DNA of 61,713 nucleotides from positions 1 through 61,713 of the forward strand of contig CAJYJO010000004.1 in the NCBI GenBank assembly GCA_913774845.1. The letters run 5' to 3'. The notes under the pieces were generated by a model that made no database searches, was not told the origin of the DNA, and saw only the letters and a program-made list of their open reading frames with translations. The position numbers and the translations under genes were made by a program. This stretch comes from an uncultured Microbacterium sp. Lineage in GTDB: Bacteria > Actinomycetota > Actinomycetes > Actinomycetales > Microbacteriaceae. Below, piece by piece: positions 50,728 to 60,292 of the stretch (positions are counted from its first letter, which is position 1; each line of letters starts with the position of its first letter).

Positions 50728-51531
50728 TCAATCGAAGACGCGAGGTCCGCGGATCACGGCGTCGGCGCCGCCGTCGATGAACACGACCTGACCCGTGATG
50801 TGGGCGTTGGGGGCGTCCGAGAGCCAGGCCAGCACCTCGGCGATCGCCTCGGGTCGAGCCGGTCCGGCCAGCGGCATCGGCACGACCTGCATGAGCGCGT
50901 CGCGTCCTTCGGCCGTGGCGAGCAGAGGCTCGGTCATGGGCGTCAGGATGATGCCGGGTCCCACCGCGTTGAGCGGGATTCCGGATGCCGCCCACTCGGG
51001 CGTCACCGCCCGTTCGCGCACCCACTCCGCGATCGCGCGTTTCGTCGACGGGTAGATGAGATCGCCCTGGTTCTCACCGACGAGCTCGTCGGCGCGGGCG
51101 ACCGCGGCATCCTCGTCGCCCGCGCGGAGCAGATCGACGAGTTCGGCGTCGTTCTGCTGAAGGGCCGAGAACGAGGCCACCACGACGGCGCGCGGTGCGG
51201 GCGAGTTCCGCAGGAGCGGAAGGAGCTCCTCGAGAGTCGCGATCGCGCCGAAGTAGTTGACCCGCACCGTGAGAGACGTGGGCAGGGCCACGCCCGCGAC
51301 GGCGATGACGGCGTCGACGGTGTCGCCGACCGCCCCGCGAACCGCGTCGGCGACGGACCGGCGGCCCTCCCCGGTCGACAGGTCGGCATCGATGTCACTG
51401 CCGCGCAGGTCGATCCCGATCACGCGATGCCCGCGCGAGCGCAGGAGGGCGGCGGTGGCCGCGCCGATTCCGGATCCTGCCCCGGTGACGACGTAGCAGC
51501 GGGGCGTCGTGCCCTCCGATGCCGCCGTCAC
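50728..51531 (-). CDS. Short-chain dehydrogenase (atypical)
   Basis: The 267-residue protein has the SDR cofactor motif VTGAGSGIGAATAAL near residue 15, IDADLST for the adenine pocket, and a YPSTKRAIAEW active-site helix (Tyr-x3-Lys). It has a longer insertion between the NAG-like strand (VIAVAGVALP) and the Tyr. The C-terminal IDGGADAVIRGP is typical. Its GTG overlaps the stop of the upstream SDR gene (GTGA), so the two are one operon. It resembles hydroxysteroid dehydrogenase-like SDRs. Substrate unknown. Confidence 0.88.
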   Translation of the reverse strand: MTAASEGTTPRCYVVTGAGSGIGAATAALLRSRGHRVIGIDLRGSDIDADLSTGEGRRSVADAVRGAVGDTVDAVIAVAGVALPTSLTVRVNYFGAIATLEELLPLLRNSPAPRAVVVASFSALQQNDAELVDLLRAGDEDAAVARADELVGENQGDLIYPSTKRAIAEWVRERAVTPEWAASGIPLNAVGPGIILTPMTEPLLATAEGRDALMQVVPMPLAGPARPEAIAEVLAWLSDAPNAHITGQVVFIDGGADAVIRGPRVFD

Positions 51532-52442
51532 GGGACGAGCGCGAACTCGGCGACCATCGACTCGGGGACCGCGTAGCCCTCGAGGTCGCGGATACGGTCG
51601 ATGTGGGCGGCGACGTCGTCGGCGGTGGCGACCGGCTCGTCGTGAGCGACGTGCCACCCGGGTGCGACGCCCATGAAGACGCGGGCGTAGCGTCCCCGCG
51701 CGATCGAGTACAGCTCGCGGGTCGCGGTGTTCTGTTCGCTGGCGAGGTATGCGACCATCGCGGTGATCATCTCGGGCTCGCCGTGTGCGGGAGTAGTCGG
51801 CATTCCGACGAACTGCTCCGCATTCATGTCGGCCTGCATGCGACTGTTCGCGGCGGGGAGGATCGTGTTGACCAGGATGCCGTGCGGCTTTCCTTCGAGG
51901 GCGACGACATTCGCGAGGCCGAAGACGGCCCCCTTGGCGGCGGCGTAGTTCGCCTGCTGAATGGAGCCGAAGAGTCCGGCCGCCGAGGACGTGAAGACGA
52001 TGCGGCCGTAGCCGTTGTCCCGCATGACCTCGAACGCCGGTTGAGTGACGTGGAACGCGCCCTTGACGTGCACGGCGAGCAGCGACTCGACGGACTCGGG
52101 CGAGAGGTCCGTGAAAGGAGCGTTTCGGATGTTGCCGGCGTTGTTGACGAGGATGTCGACGCGGCCGAAGGCGTCGAGCGCGGTCTCGACGATTCCTCTT
52201 CCCCCCTCGGGCGTGGCAACCGAGTCGTAGTTCGCGACGGCCTCACCGCCGGCGGCCTGGATCTCGGCGACCACGTCGTCGGCCATCGCGGTGCCGCCGT
52301 TCGCGCCGGAGATGTCTCCGCCGAGGTCGTTGATGACCACCTTGGCCCCTCGTCGAGCGAGTTCGAGCGCGTGGGCTTTCCCCAGTCCTCCGCCGGCACC
52401 GGTGACGATGGCCACTCTGCCTGCGAATGAAATTTCGGACAT
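51528..52442 (-). CDS. Short-chain dehydrogenase, multifunctional-enzyme type
   Basis: The 304-residue protein has AIVTGAGGGLGKAHALELARRG, DILVNNAGNIRNAPF and YAAAKGAVFGLANVVALEG. The Gly-Gly-Leu-Gly-Lys form and C-terminal extension recall the 3-hydroxyacyl-CoA dehydrogenase parts of peroxisomal-type enzymes. An AAAGGAGAAC site precedes the ATG. It is divergent from a TetR regulator with a palindrome between them. Confidence 0.9.
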   Translation of the reverse strand: MSEISFAGRVAIVTGAGGGLGKAHALELARRGAKVVINDLGGDISGANGGTAMADDVVAEIQAAGGEAVANYDSVATPEGGRGIVETALDAFGRVDILVNNAGNIRNAPFTDLSPESVESLLAVHVKGAFHVTQPAFEVMRDNGYGRIVFTSSAAGLFGSIQQANYAAAKGAVFGLANVVALEGKPHGILVNTILPAANSRMQADMNAEQFVGMPTTPAHGEPEMITAMVAYLASEQNTATRELYSIARGRYARVFMGVAPGWHVAHDEPVATADDVAAHIDRIRDLEGYAVPESMVAEFALVP

Positions 52443-52475
52443 GTTGTTCTCCTTTGAAGCTGAGCGATGCGCTGT

Positions 52476-52492
52476 GTGGCACAGTCTGCCAC
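52476..52492. promoter_or_regulatory. Palindromic operator candidate for the TetR regulator
   Basis: GTGGCA-CAGTC-TGCCAC is a 17-base inverted repeat with six-base arms in the middle of the 91-base divergent gap between the SDR operon and tetR gene. Such placement fits autoregulation. Confidence 0.55.
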
Positions 52493-52533
52493 TACGCATA
52501 TGTGTGTCACTAGAGAGGCGGCATACTTGGCCC

Positions 52534-53133
52534 ATGTCCGAAAGCCGTCTTCCGCCCGCACCGACGCTGCGTGAGCGGCGCCGCATCGAGACGATGGCCC
52601 TCATCGAGGCCGCTGCGGCAGACCTCTTCGAGGCGCAGGGCTACGAGCAGACGACCGTGGAGCAGATCGCCGACCGAGCGGGGATCTCGATGCGCACGTT
52701 CTACCGGCACTGCCCGAGCAAGGACGGCACGCTGGTGGGCGAACTGGCCGATGGTCCCGCGACGTTCATCCGACACCTCGCCGCTCATCTGCCGGGGCCG
52801 CTGCTCGCGGCCGTGGTCGAGGGGTTCGCGGAGTCGACCGCCGTGGAGCCCGAGATGCGCCGCAGACTGACCCGCATCATCGTGCAGACGCCGGCGTTGC
52901 GCGCGTCGTGGCTCGCCGCCGGGCGTCAGGCACAGGACGACCTCGTCGAGTTGTTCCGGCGCGAGCGTCCCGAGCTGGGGCCCCTCGCCGTGCGTGGGTT
53001 GGCCGCGGCGACGATCGCGTCCTTGACGATGGCCGTCGAGTCCTGGGCGCTCGGCGAGTCCCCCACGGCCCGGGAGGCGGCCGTCGAGGCCCTGGGTGCG
53101 ATCGCACCGGCGCTCGCGGGGCCCTTGCCCTGA
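52534..53133 (+). CDS. TetR-family transcriptional regulator
   Basis: The 199-residue protein has the N-terminal TetR helix-turn-helix (ALIEAAAADLFEAQGYEQTTVEQIADRAGIS and RTFYRHCPSKDGTL, in parts) and a helical ligand-binding C-terminal domain. The ATG at 52534 has no ribosome site but a TACTTG element close by, so it may be leaderless. It probably represses the divergent SDR operon. A GGGAGCGCTCCC palindrome lies 10 bases after its stop. Confidence 0.9.
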   Translation: MSESRLPPAPTLRERRRIETMALIEAAAADLFEAQGYEQTTVEQIADRAGISMRTFYRHCPSKDGTLVGELADGPATFIRHLAAHLPGPLLAAVVEGFAESTAVEPEMRRRLTRIIVQTPALRASWLAAGRQAQDDLVELFRRERPELGPLAVRGLAAATIASLTMAVESWALGESPTAREAAVEALGAIAPALAGPLP

Positions 53134-53318
53134 ATTGCCCTCGGGAGCGCTCCCGCCAGGAACATGTCCGAACCCGAAGTACGCACACCGGAAGATATTC
53201 GAGGTTTCGTTATCGTAAAAAAGACGGGCAAAGAGTTGGTGTGCGGGCTGCTGAAGACCAAGATGTCCGAAGGACCGCGGCATCTGTCGCGATTGACACT
53301 TCACAGCAGAGGTAATTC

Positions 53319-54950
53319 ATGACACTGCACATCAGTGGGCGCGGCCGTCTCGGCCTCGTCATCGGCGCCTTCGGCGCCTCGGCCCTCGTTCTGGCAGGGT
53401 GCACGACCACCACCGGAGGCGGCGCCTCGGACGGCGGCTCGTCCGACCCCCTCGTCGTCGGCACCACCGACAAGATCACCTCGATCGACCCGGCCGGCTC
53501 GTACGACAACGGATCGTTCGCCGTCATGACGCAGGTCTACCCCTTCCTCTTGAACAGCCAGTACGGCACGTCAGAGGTCACCCCCGACATCGCCGAGTCG
53601 GCCGAGTTCACCTCGCCGACCGAGTACACGGTGAAGCTCAAGTCGGGCCTGAAGTTCGCGAACGGCCACGACCTGACGTCGTCCGACGTGAAGTTCTCGT
53701 TCGACCGCCAGGTCGCGATCAACGACCCGAACGGCCCCGCATCGCTGCTGGGCAACCTCGACAGCGTCGCCGCGCCCGACGACACGACGGTCGTGTTCAC
53801 CCTGAAGAACGGCAACGATCAGGTCTGGCCCCAGATCCTCTCGAGCCCCGCCGCGCCGATCGTCGACGAAGAGGTCTTCTCGGCCACCGCGGTCACCTCC
53901 GACGACGCCATCGTCGAGGGCAAGGCCTTCGCCGGTCAGTACACGATCGACTCGTATAAGCCGAACGAGCTCATCTCGTACAAGCCGTACGCCGACTACA
54001 TGGGGTCGCTCCCCAAGGCGGCCAACGGCGGCATCTCGACCAAGTACTACGCCGACTCGTCGAACCTCAAGCTCGACGTGCAGTCGGGCGCGATCGACGT
54101 CGCCTACCGCAGCCTGAGCGCGACCGACGTCGCCGACCTGCAGAACGACGACGCGGTCAAGGTCGTGGACGGCCCCGGTGGAGAGATCCGCTACATCGTC
54201 TTCAACTTCGACACCATGCCCTACGGCACGAAGACCGCCGAAGCCGACGCCGCCAAGTCGCTCGCGATCCGTCAGGCCGCGGCCGACCTCGTCGACCGCC
54301 AGGCCATCGCGACCGACGTCTACAAGGACACCTACTCCCCGCTGTACTCGTACGTGCCGCAGGGTCTCGCGGGTGCCAACGAGGCGCTGAAGGACATGTA
54401 CGGCGACGGCAGCGGCAAGCCCGACGCCGCCAAGGCCAAGGCGACCCTCGAGGCGGCCGGTCTGTCGACCCCCGTCACGCTGAACCTGCAGTACAACGGC
54501 GACCACTACGGCCCCTCGTCGGGTGACGAGTACGCCGCGGTCAAGGCGCAGCTCGAGGAGGACGGCCTGTTCACGGTCAACCTCGCGCAGACCGAGTGGG
54601 TGCAGTACCAGAAGGACCGCAAGGCCGACGCGTACCCCGCGTACCAGCTCGGCTGGTTCCCCGACTACTCGGATGCCGACAACTACCTCACCCCGTTCTT
54701 CACGCAGGACAACTTCCTGCTGAACCACTACGACAACGCCGAGGTGCAGAAGCTGCTCGTCGACCAGGCGACGCAGACCGACAAGACCACGCGCGAGTCG
54801 GAGATCGGCGAGATCCAGAACAAGGTGGCCGCCGACCTCTCGACGCTGCCGCTGCTCCAGGGCAAGCAGGTCGCCATCGTGGGCTCGAGCGTCGAGGGCG
54901 CCGTCCTCGACGGGTCGTTCAAGTTCCGCTACGCACCGCTGCACAAGTAA
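53319..54950 (+). CDS. ABC transporter substrate-binding lipoprotein (family 5)
   Basis: The 543-residue protein has a lipoprotein signal with LVLAGC and lipidated Cys28, then the oligopeptide/nickel-binding fold (SIDPAGSYDNGSFAVMTQVYP, YTVKLKSGLKFANGHDLTSSDVKFSFDR in parts, QLGWFPDYSDADNYLTPFF). It captures peptides or similar solutes outside the membrane for the permeases downstream. AGAGGT precedes the ATG. A long hairpin follows before the first permease, probably protecting this transcript. Confidence 0.95.
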   Translation: MTLHISGRGRLGLVIGAFGASALVLAGCTTTTGGGASDGGSSDPLVVGTTDKITSIDPAGSYDNGSFAVMTQVYPFLLNSQYGTSEVTPDIAESAEFTSPTEYTVKLKSGLKFANGHDLTSSDVKFSFDRQVAINDPNGPASLLGNLDSVAAPDDTTVVFTLKNGNDQVWPQILSSPAAPIVDEEVFSATAVTSDDAIVEGKAFAGQYTIDSYKPNELISYKPYADYMGSLPKAANGGISTKYYADSSNLKLDVQSGAIDVAYRSLSATDVADLQNDDAVKVVDGPGGEIRYIVFNFDTMPYGTKTAEADAAKSLAIRQAAADLVDRQAIATDVYKDTYSPLYSYVPQGLAGANEALKDMYGDGSGKPDAAKAKATLEAAGLSTPVTLNLQYNGDHYGPSSGDEYAAVKAQLEEDGLFTVNLAQTEWVQYQKDRKADAYPAYQLGWFPDYSDADNYLTPFFTQDNFLLNHYDNAEVQKLLVDQATQTDKTTRESEIGEIQNKVAADLSTLPLLQGKQVAIVGSSVEGAVLDGSFKFRYAPLHK

Positions 54951-54959
54951 GACCGAATC

Positions 54960-55042
54960 GGCGCCTCGCGCGATTCCGCTCACCCGACGACCGGGGGTCA
55001 CGTACCCTCGGTCGTCGGGTGAGAGCGGAGCGATGAGGCGCC
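54960..55042 (+). terminator. Long intercistronic hairpin, partial terminator or mRNA stabiliser
   Basis: GGCGCCTC/GAGGCGCC, CCGCT/AGCGG and an inner stem CACCCGACGACCG/CGGTCGTCGGGTG form a nearly continuous 83-base hairpin between the substrate-binding and permease genes. There is no T run. Confidence 0.7.
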
Positions 55043-55070
55043 GTTCCCCCGTTGAGTGAGGTCTCTCCCT

Positions 55071-56144
55071 ATGGTCACCGCCGTCGACGCCGCCGACATC
55101 GCCAAACCCGTCTCTCCCAAGGGCGGTGGACTGTGGCGTTACATCCTGGTCCGTCTGCTCCTGATCATCCCGACGGTGTTCATCCTCGTCACCGTGGTGT
55201 TCGTGCTCATGCGCATCACCGGTGACCCGATCACCGCCGCTCTCGGCGGCCGCCTTCCCCCCGATCAGTTGGCCGCGCGCATCGCGCAGGCCGGGTACGA
55301 CCGGCCGCTGTTCGTCCAGTACGTCGAGTACGTCGGAGGCATCCTCCGCGGCGACTTCGGCACGACGCTCACCGACAACCGTCCGGTCATCGAGATCCTG
55401 CTGCAGTACGGCTCCGCCACCCTCGAGCTCGCGATCTACGCGCTCTTCGTCGCTCTGCTCATCGGCATCCCCTTCGGCCTGATCGCCGCGTACAAGCGCG
55501 ACCGCTGGCCCGATGCGACCCTGCGCATCGGGGCGATCCTCGGGTACGCGACCCCCATCTTCTTCGTCGGCCTGCTGCTCAAGCTCGTCTTCTCGGTGTG
55601 GCTGAGCGTCCTGCCGGTCGCCGGTCGCGCGAGCACCCGCACCGAGCTGAAGTTCGCCTCGATCGAGAACCCCACCGGTATCTACCTTCTCGACGCGATC
55701 CGTCTCGGTGACGGGGCGGCCGCGGGAGACGTCCTGGTGCACGCGATCCTGCCCGGGGTGGCCCTCGGCATCCTGACGGCGGGGATCTTCCTCCGTCTGG
55801 TCCGCACCAACGTCATCGGCACGCTCGGCGCGCAATACGTCACCTCGGCGCGCTCGCGCGGTGTGGGGGAGTACCGCCTGGTCACCAAGCACGCCTACCG
55901 CCCCGCGCTCATCCCCATCATCACGGTGATCGGTCTGCAGATCGCCCTGCTGCTCTCGGGCGCCGTGCTGACCGAGACCACCTTCGAGTGGAAGGGACTC
56001 GGCTTCATGCTCAGCGAGTACCTCAAGGCCCGCGACTTCGTGGCGGTGCAGGGCATCGTCGTGATCATCGCCGTGCTGGTCGCCTTCACCAACTTCCTCG
56101 TCGACGTCATCGCGGCGATCATCGATCCGCGAGTGAGGTACTGA
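55071..56144 (+). CDS. ABC transporter permease (DppB-like)
   Basis: The 357-residue protein has six membrane helices, starting ILVRLLLIIPTVFILVTVVF, and the permease signature region with VRTNVIGTLGAQYVTSARSRGV before helix five. It forms half of the import channel. The ATG at 55071 is preferred over one at 55056; a GTG at the next codon is also possible. The second permease starts two bases after its stop. Confidence 0.94.
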   Translation: MVTAVDAADIAKPVSPKGGGLWRYILVRLLLIIPTVFILVTVVFVLMRITGDPITAALGGRLPPDQLAARIAQAGYDRPLFVQYVEYVGGILRGDFGTTLTDNRPVIEILLQYGSATLELAIYALFVALLIGIPFGLIAAYKRDRWPDATLRIGAILGYATPIFFVGLLLKLVFSVWLSVLPVAGRASTRTELKFASIENPTGIYLLDAIRLGDGAAAGDVLVHAILPGVALGILTAGIFLRLVRTNVIGTLGAQYVTSARSRGVGEYRLVTKHAYRPALIPIITVIGLQIALLLSGAVLTETTFEWKGLGFMLSEYLKARDFVAVQGIVVIIAVLVAFTNFLVDVIAAIIDPRVRY

Positions 56145-56145
56145 G

Positions 56146-57228
56146 ATGTCGGATGCCATGACCCCCGCCCTCTCCGACGACAGCGTGACGGCGCGCAAGG
56201 TGCCGCTTCGCGACCGCCTGCCGGTGATCTCGCACCTGCGACGCAGCGTCGGCCTGCAGCGCACCATGCTCGTGCTCGGCCTCGTGATCACCGCGGTGTT
56301 CCTGTTGACGGCTCTGTTCGCCCCTCTTCTCGCGCCCTACGGATTCGCGCAGCAAGAGGCCGACGGCGTCAAGTTCGGAACGCAGCAGGCGCCCAGCGCG
56401 ATGAACCTGCTCGGCACCACCGTGGGCGGCTACGACGTGCTGTCGCGCGTGATCTGGGGAGCGCAGACCGCGCTGCTCGTGATCCTCTGCGCGATCGCGT
56501 TCTCGATCTTCCTGGGCATCTTCCTGGGGCTGGTCGGCGGGTACTTCGGCGGCTGGCTCGACCGGATCCTCGTGGTGCTGTGCGACGCGATCTACGCCTT
56601 CCCGTCGCTGCTGCTCGCGATCGTGATGTCGATCGCGATCACCCGTGGCCAGTCCACGCTGTGGGGCGGCATCCTCGCCACCGCGATCTCGATCACCGTG
56701 GTGTTCGTGCCGCAGTACTTCCGCGTCATCCGCGCCGAGGTGGTGCGGGTGAAGGCTGAGCCCTTCGTCGAGTCGGCGCGCGTGATCGGGGTGCCCACCG
56801 CGCGCATTCTGTTGCGTCACGTGCTGCGCAACTCGACGCGCTCGCTCCCGGTCGTGGTCACGCTGAACGCCTCCGAGGCGCTGCTGACCTTGGCGGGCCT
56901 CGGCTTCCTCGGTTTCGGCATCGAGGCCACCGCCGCCGCCGAGTGGGGCTACGACCTCAACCGCTCGGTGAGCGACGTCACCAGTGGCATCTGGTGGACG
57001 GCGATCCCGCCGGGCGTCGCGATCGTGCTGGCGGTGCTCGGCATCACCCTCGTCGGCGAGAGCCTCAACGACCTGAGCGACCCGCGGCTGCGCACGCGCC
57101 GCCGTGCGGGTCGCGCGCCCGCTCCCGTCACCGCGGTCGATCCGTCGACGTCTCCGGCGGAGGCCTCGGCCACCGCGTCCTCCGCCGGGTCCCCGGCATC
57201 CGCCCCCTCCGACGGGAGCCCCTCATGA
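56146..57228 (+). CDS. ABC transporter permease (DppC-like)
   Basis: The 360-residue protein has about six membrane helices, beginning [21 protein letters not shown], and the EAA-type region [23 protein letters not shown]. The C-terminal tail is Pro/Ser/Ala rich. It pairs with the first permease. Its stop overlaps the ATPase gene (ATGA). Confidence 0.94.
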   Translation: MSDAMTPALSDDSVTARKVPLRDRLPVISHLRRSVGLQRTMLVLGLVITAVFLLTALFAPLLAPYGFAQQEADGVKFGTQQAPSAMNLLGTTVGGYDVLSRVIWGAQTALLVILCAIAFSIFLGIFLGLVGGYFGGWLDRILVVLCDAIYAFPSLLLAIVMSIAITRGQSTLWGGILATAISITVVFVPQYFRVIRAEVVRVKAEPFVESARVIGVPTARILLRHVLRNSTRSLPVVVTLNASEALLTLAGLGFLGFGIEATAAAEWGYDLNRSVSDVTSGIWWTAIPPGVAIVLAVLGITLVGESLNDLSDPRLRTRRRAGRAPAPVTAVDPSTSPAEASATASSAGSPASAPSDGSPS

Positions 57229-58916
57229 CCGGCACCGCTGAATCCGTCGCCCGGATCGACGACCTGCGCGTCACCTTCGCCACCGACGGCGAGCCGGTCG
57301 CGGCCATTAAGGGCATCTCGCTCGAGGCCCACGCCGGCGAGGTGCTCGCGATCGTCGGCGAGTCGGGCTCGGGCAAGACCGTCACCGCCAACACCCTGCT
57401 GGGTCTGCTGCCCGAGACGGCGACGCTGTCCGGCGCGGTCATCGTGCGCGGGCGCGACGGCGACCAGACGGACATCGTGCACGCCACCCGCGCCCAACTG
57501 CGCGAGATGCGCGGGCGCGACGCGGCGATGGTGTTCCAGGAGCCGTCGACCGCCCTCAACCCCGTGTACACGGTGGGGTGGCAGATCGCCGAGGGTCTGC
57601 GCGCGCACGAGAAGCTGTCGCGGGCCGAGGCGAAGACCAAGGCGGTCGACATCCTGCGCCGCGTCGGCATCCCCGACCCCGAGAAGCGCGTCGACGACTA
57701 CCCGCACCAGTTCTCAGGTGGGCAGAAGCAGCGCGTGGTCATCGCGATGGCCCTCGTGCTGAACGCGGGCCTGATCATCGCCGACGAGCCGACCACGGCG
57801 CTCGACGTCACGGTGCAGGCCGAGATCCTCGACCTGCTGCGCACCTGCCGCGACGAGTTCGGGGCCACGATCGTGCTCATCACGCACAACATGGGCGTCG
57901 TCGCCGACCTCGCCGATCGCGTGATCGTGATGTATCGCGGCGACATCGTCGAGCAGGCGCCCGTGCGCGAGCTGTTCGCGGCGCCTCGTGAGGAGTACAC
58001 ACGCGAACTGTTGGCGGCCGTGCCGCACGTGGGTCGGGGCAAGAGCTCGCGGCAGTCGCTCGCCGATGCGGCACCGACCTCGCCTCCGGCGGGAAGCCTC
58101 GTCGTGGCCGACAAGGTCGAGATCGGGTACCCGGGCCGTTTCGGTTCGCCCGGCGTCGTCGCCGTCAAGGGCGTGGACTTCTGGATCGGACCGGGCGAAG
58201 TGCTCGGCCTGGTGGGGGAGTCCGGCTCGGGCAAGACCACGATCGGTCGCGCGATGGTCGGACTCACCTCGGTCGTCGGCGGGTCGCTGAAGGTGCTCGG
58301 CACCGAGATGAACGGCGCCAAGCCTCGCACCCTGGCCAAGACGCGCCCCGACATCGGGTTCGTCTTCCAGGATCCCGCGACGAGCTTCAACCCGCTGTTG
58401 ACGATCGCGGAGTGCATCGCCGAGCCGCTCGTGGTCCATCGCCGTGTCTCGGGAGCCGGCGCCGCTCGCCAGCGCGTGAACGAGCTGCTGGATGCCGTGC
58501 AGCTGCCGACCGCGTTCGGTGATCGCTACCCGCACGAGCTGTCGGGCGGTCAGCGCCAGCGCGCCTCGCTGGCTCGCGCCCTCGCCCTCGACCCGAAGCT
58601 GCTCATCGCCGACGAGCCCACTTCGGCGCTCGACGTGTCGGTGCAGGCGCGCGTGCTGCAGTTGTTCGCGCAGCTGCAGGCCGAGTTCGGCTTCGCGTGC
58701 CTGTTCATCAGCCACGACCTCGCCGTCGTCGACGAGGTGGCCGACCGCGTGGTCGTGCTGCAGCAGGGCGTGATCCGCGAGCAGGGCACGACCGTGCAGG
58801 TGCTCACCGAGCCGCGCGACGATTACACCAAGCGCCTGCTCGTGTCGCTGCCCGTGCCCGACCCCGTCGAGCAGGAGAACCGCCGCGATCTGTGGCGCGC
58901 GACCCGCGGGGTCTGA
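57225..58916 (+). CDS. Fused double ABC ATPase (DppD-DppF-like)
   Basis: The 563-residue protein contains two complete ATPase domains. The first has Walker [13 protein letters not shown], signature FSGGQKQRV and Walker [14 protein letters not shown]; the second has [21 protein letters not shown] and [13 protein letters not shown]. It replaces the usual two-gene dppD/dppF pair and energises the importer. The ATG at 57225 overlaps the upstream stop. Confidence 0.96.
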   Translation: MTGTAESVARIDDLRVTFATDGEPVAAIKGISLEAHAGEVLAIVGESGSGKTVTANTLLGLLPETATLSGAVIVRGRDGDQTDIVHATRAQLREMRGRDAAMVFQEPSTALNPVYTVGWQIAEGLRAHEKLSRAEAKTKAVDILRRVGIPDPEKRVDDYPHQFSGGQKQRVVIAMALVLNAGLIIADEPTTALDVTVQAEILDLLRTCRDEFGATIVLITHNMGVVADLADRVIVMYRGDIVEQAPVRELFAAPREEYTRELLAAVPHVGRGKSSRQSLADAAPTSPPAGSLVVADKVEIGYPGRFGSPGVVAVKGVDFWIGPGEVLGLVGESGSGKTTIGRAMVGLTSVVGGSLKVLGTEMNGAKPRTLAKTRPDIGFVFQDPATSFNPLLTIAECIAEPLVVHRRVSGAGAARQRVNELLDAVQLPTAFGDRYPHELSGGQRQRASLARALALDPKLLIADEPTSALDVSVQARVLQLFAQLQAEFGFACLFISHDLAVVDEVADRVVVLQQGVIREQGTTVQVLTEPRDDYTKRLLVSLPVPDPVEQENRRDLWRATRGV

Positions 58917-58926
58917 CGCCGCTTTT

Positions 58927-58957
58927 CGGGCCCTCACGCGCGCAGCGTGGGGGCCCG
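58927..58957 (+). terminator. Terminator of the ABC transporter operon
   Basis: CGGGCCCTCACGC pairs with GCGTGGGGGCCCG over 13 bases (one G-T pair) with a five-base loop, 11 bases after the ATPase stop, followed by ATTCGTTTCC. Confidence 0.72.
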
Positions 58958-59139
58958 ATTCGTTTCCGCGTGCGAGAGGCGTGAGCCCCGGGGTCACCGT
59001 CCGAAGCGCCCCGGCCGTCGCGTGGGGTCCGTGATGCGCAATGTCAGTGATTCGCGGACTGTCGGTGCGGTTCGCGGGATGCCGACTGAGGTTGTGCGGA
59101 TCGCGGAGGTTGTGCCGCGCGGCCCCGAGCCTCTCCCGC

Positions 59140-60228
59140 TCACCGCATGAAGAACGAGAAGACGCACCACGCGCCGAACGCCGCGAGGACGACGAAGGTC
59201 CACATCGGAAAGCCCCGCTTGAGTCGCCGCCCCTCGCGGGCCACGCCGGCGGGCGGTGGCCCGAGCGGGGCCGCGGGCGAGCCCGGGATCCCGGATGCCG
59301 ACGCACCCGCCGTGGGGGCGGTCGTCAGGCGGTCGTCGCGCCACCGTGCCCACTGCGCGAGCTTGTCGTCGATCGCGGCGACGGTGCCGAAGAGCCACTG
59401 CCAGGTCGCCGGGTCGAGGGTCGACAGGTCGCGCTTGGCGTAGAGGAACAGCCAGTCGTCGACGATCTCGACGTCGAGGGCCGCGGCGTTGTCGACGAAG
59501 CGGGCCATCACGTCGGGGGTGAAGAGGTACAGCGCATCGCGCTCGTATCCCGTGGGGCAGTAGAGCGCGAAGTACCGGTCGAAATCGCCCTCGAGGCTCA
59601 GGCGCTGGTCGGCGCCGAAATGGACCGGCAGGTTCGAGCCGCCGAACAGACCGTTGTTGCCCACGGCATCCAGGACGATGTGCGGCAGTGGAGTGTCGAG
59701 ACGCAGAGCGACGTAGCCCCACTTGTGCGTCGCCTTGTTCTTCCCCGACCCCGTCTCGTAGCGGTAGTTGGCGACCTCGACGAACCGCGGCGCCGGTCGG
59801 CGCATGAGGTCGTGCGTCTGCCGGTCGCGCCCGAGGCGGAAGATCATGCCGGGCCGGTCGGGGTCGTCGTACCCCGGATGCCACTGCATCCCGTTCGCGC
59901 GAGCGAAGCCGTCCAGCCGGTAGCGTCGGGCGGCCGCTCCCCCGAAGCCGCGGACGATCGCGACGATGATGAGCACGATGGCGGCGAGGAAGACGAACGA
60001 GACGAGCAGGCCGACCGGGCTCACGCCGTCGCCGGCGAAGACCGACGCGGCGAGTCCCGCGATCACGGGGACCGCGACGATGACGCCGGCGACCCCCACG
60101 ATGACCAGCGTGAGGATCGTGAGCGCCCCCGTCGCGATCGTGCCCTCGTTGCGCAGGCGGGCGGTGAACGCCCGGACGTCGCGACGGTCGATCGCCTCGG
60201 TGAGCGGGCTGGTGTCGAGTTCGGTCAT
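59140..60228 (-). CDS. Membrane protein of unknown function, paralogue A
   Basis: The 362-residue protein has three membrane segments: two near residues 35-65 and 72-93 and one at the C-terminus (WTFVVLAAFGAWCVFSFF). Between them is a large soluble domain with FVEVANYRYETG, HKWGYVALRLDTPLPHIVLDAVGN and YERDALYLFTPDVMARFVDNAA. It is clearly related to the next gene. No known family is recognised. The last membrane helix follows an Ala/Pro linker, suggesting both ends sit in the membrane. Confidence 0.8.
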   Translation of the reverse strand: MTELDTSPLTEAIDRRDVRAFTARLRNEGTIATGALTILTLVIVGVAGVIVAVPVIAGLAASVFAGDGVSPVGLLVSFVFLAAIVLIIVAIVRGFGGAAARRYRLDGFARANGMQWHPGYDDPDRPGMIFRLGRDRQTHDLMRRPAPRFVEVANYRYETGSGKNKATHKWGYVALRLDTPLPHIVLDAVGNNGLFGGSNLPVHFGADQRLSLEGDFDRYFALYCPTGYERDALYLFTPDVMARFVDNAAALDVEIVDDWLFLYAKRDLSTLDPATWQWLFGTVAAIDDKLAQWARWRDDRLTTAPTAGASASGIPGSPAAPLGPPPAGVAREGRRLKRGFPMWTFVVLAAFGAWCVFSFFMR

Positions 60229-60292
60229 GTCGCATCGCCTCCCTCGACGACCGTAGCGACGACGTCGGACATCGCGCCGCGAGAGCCCCCGG

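Noticed and set aside
53143-53154. GGGAGCGCTCCC palindrome after the tetR stop as a terminator
   Set aside because: It has no loop or T run, so it cannot form a normal terminator hairpin; it might be a protein site, but nothing supports a specific role.
53570-56291. 906-codon minus-strand frame across the ABC transporter genes
   Set aside because: It arises from high third-position GC on the coding strand; the plus-strand genes have full family motifs.
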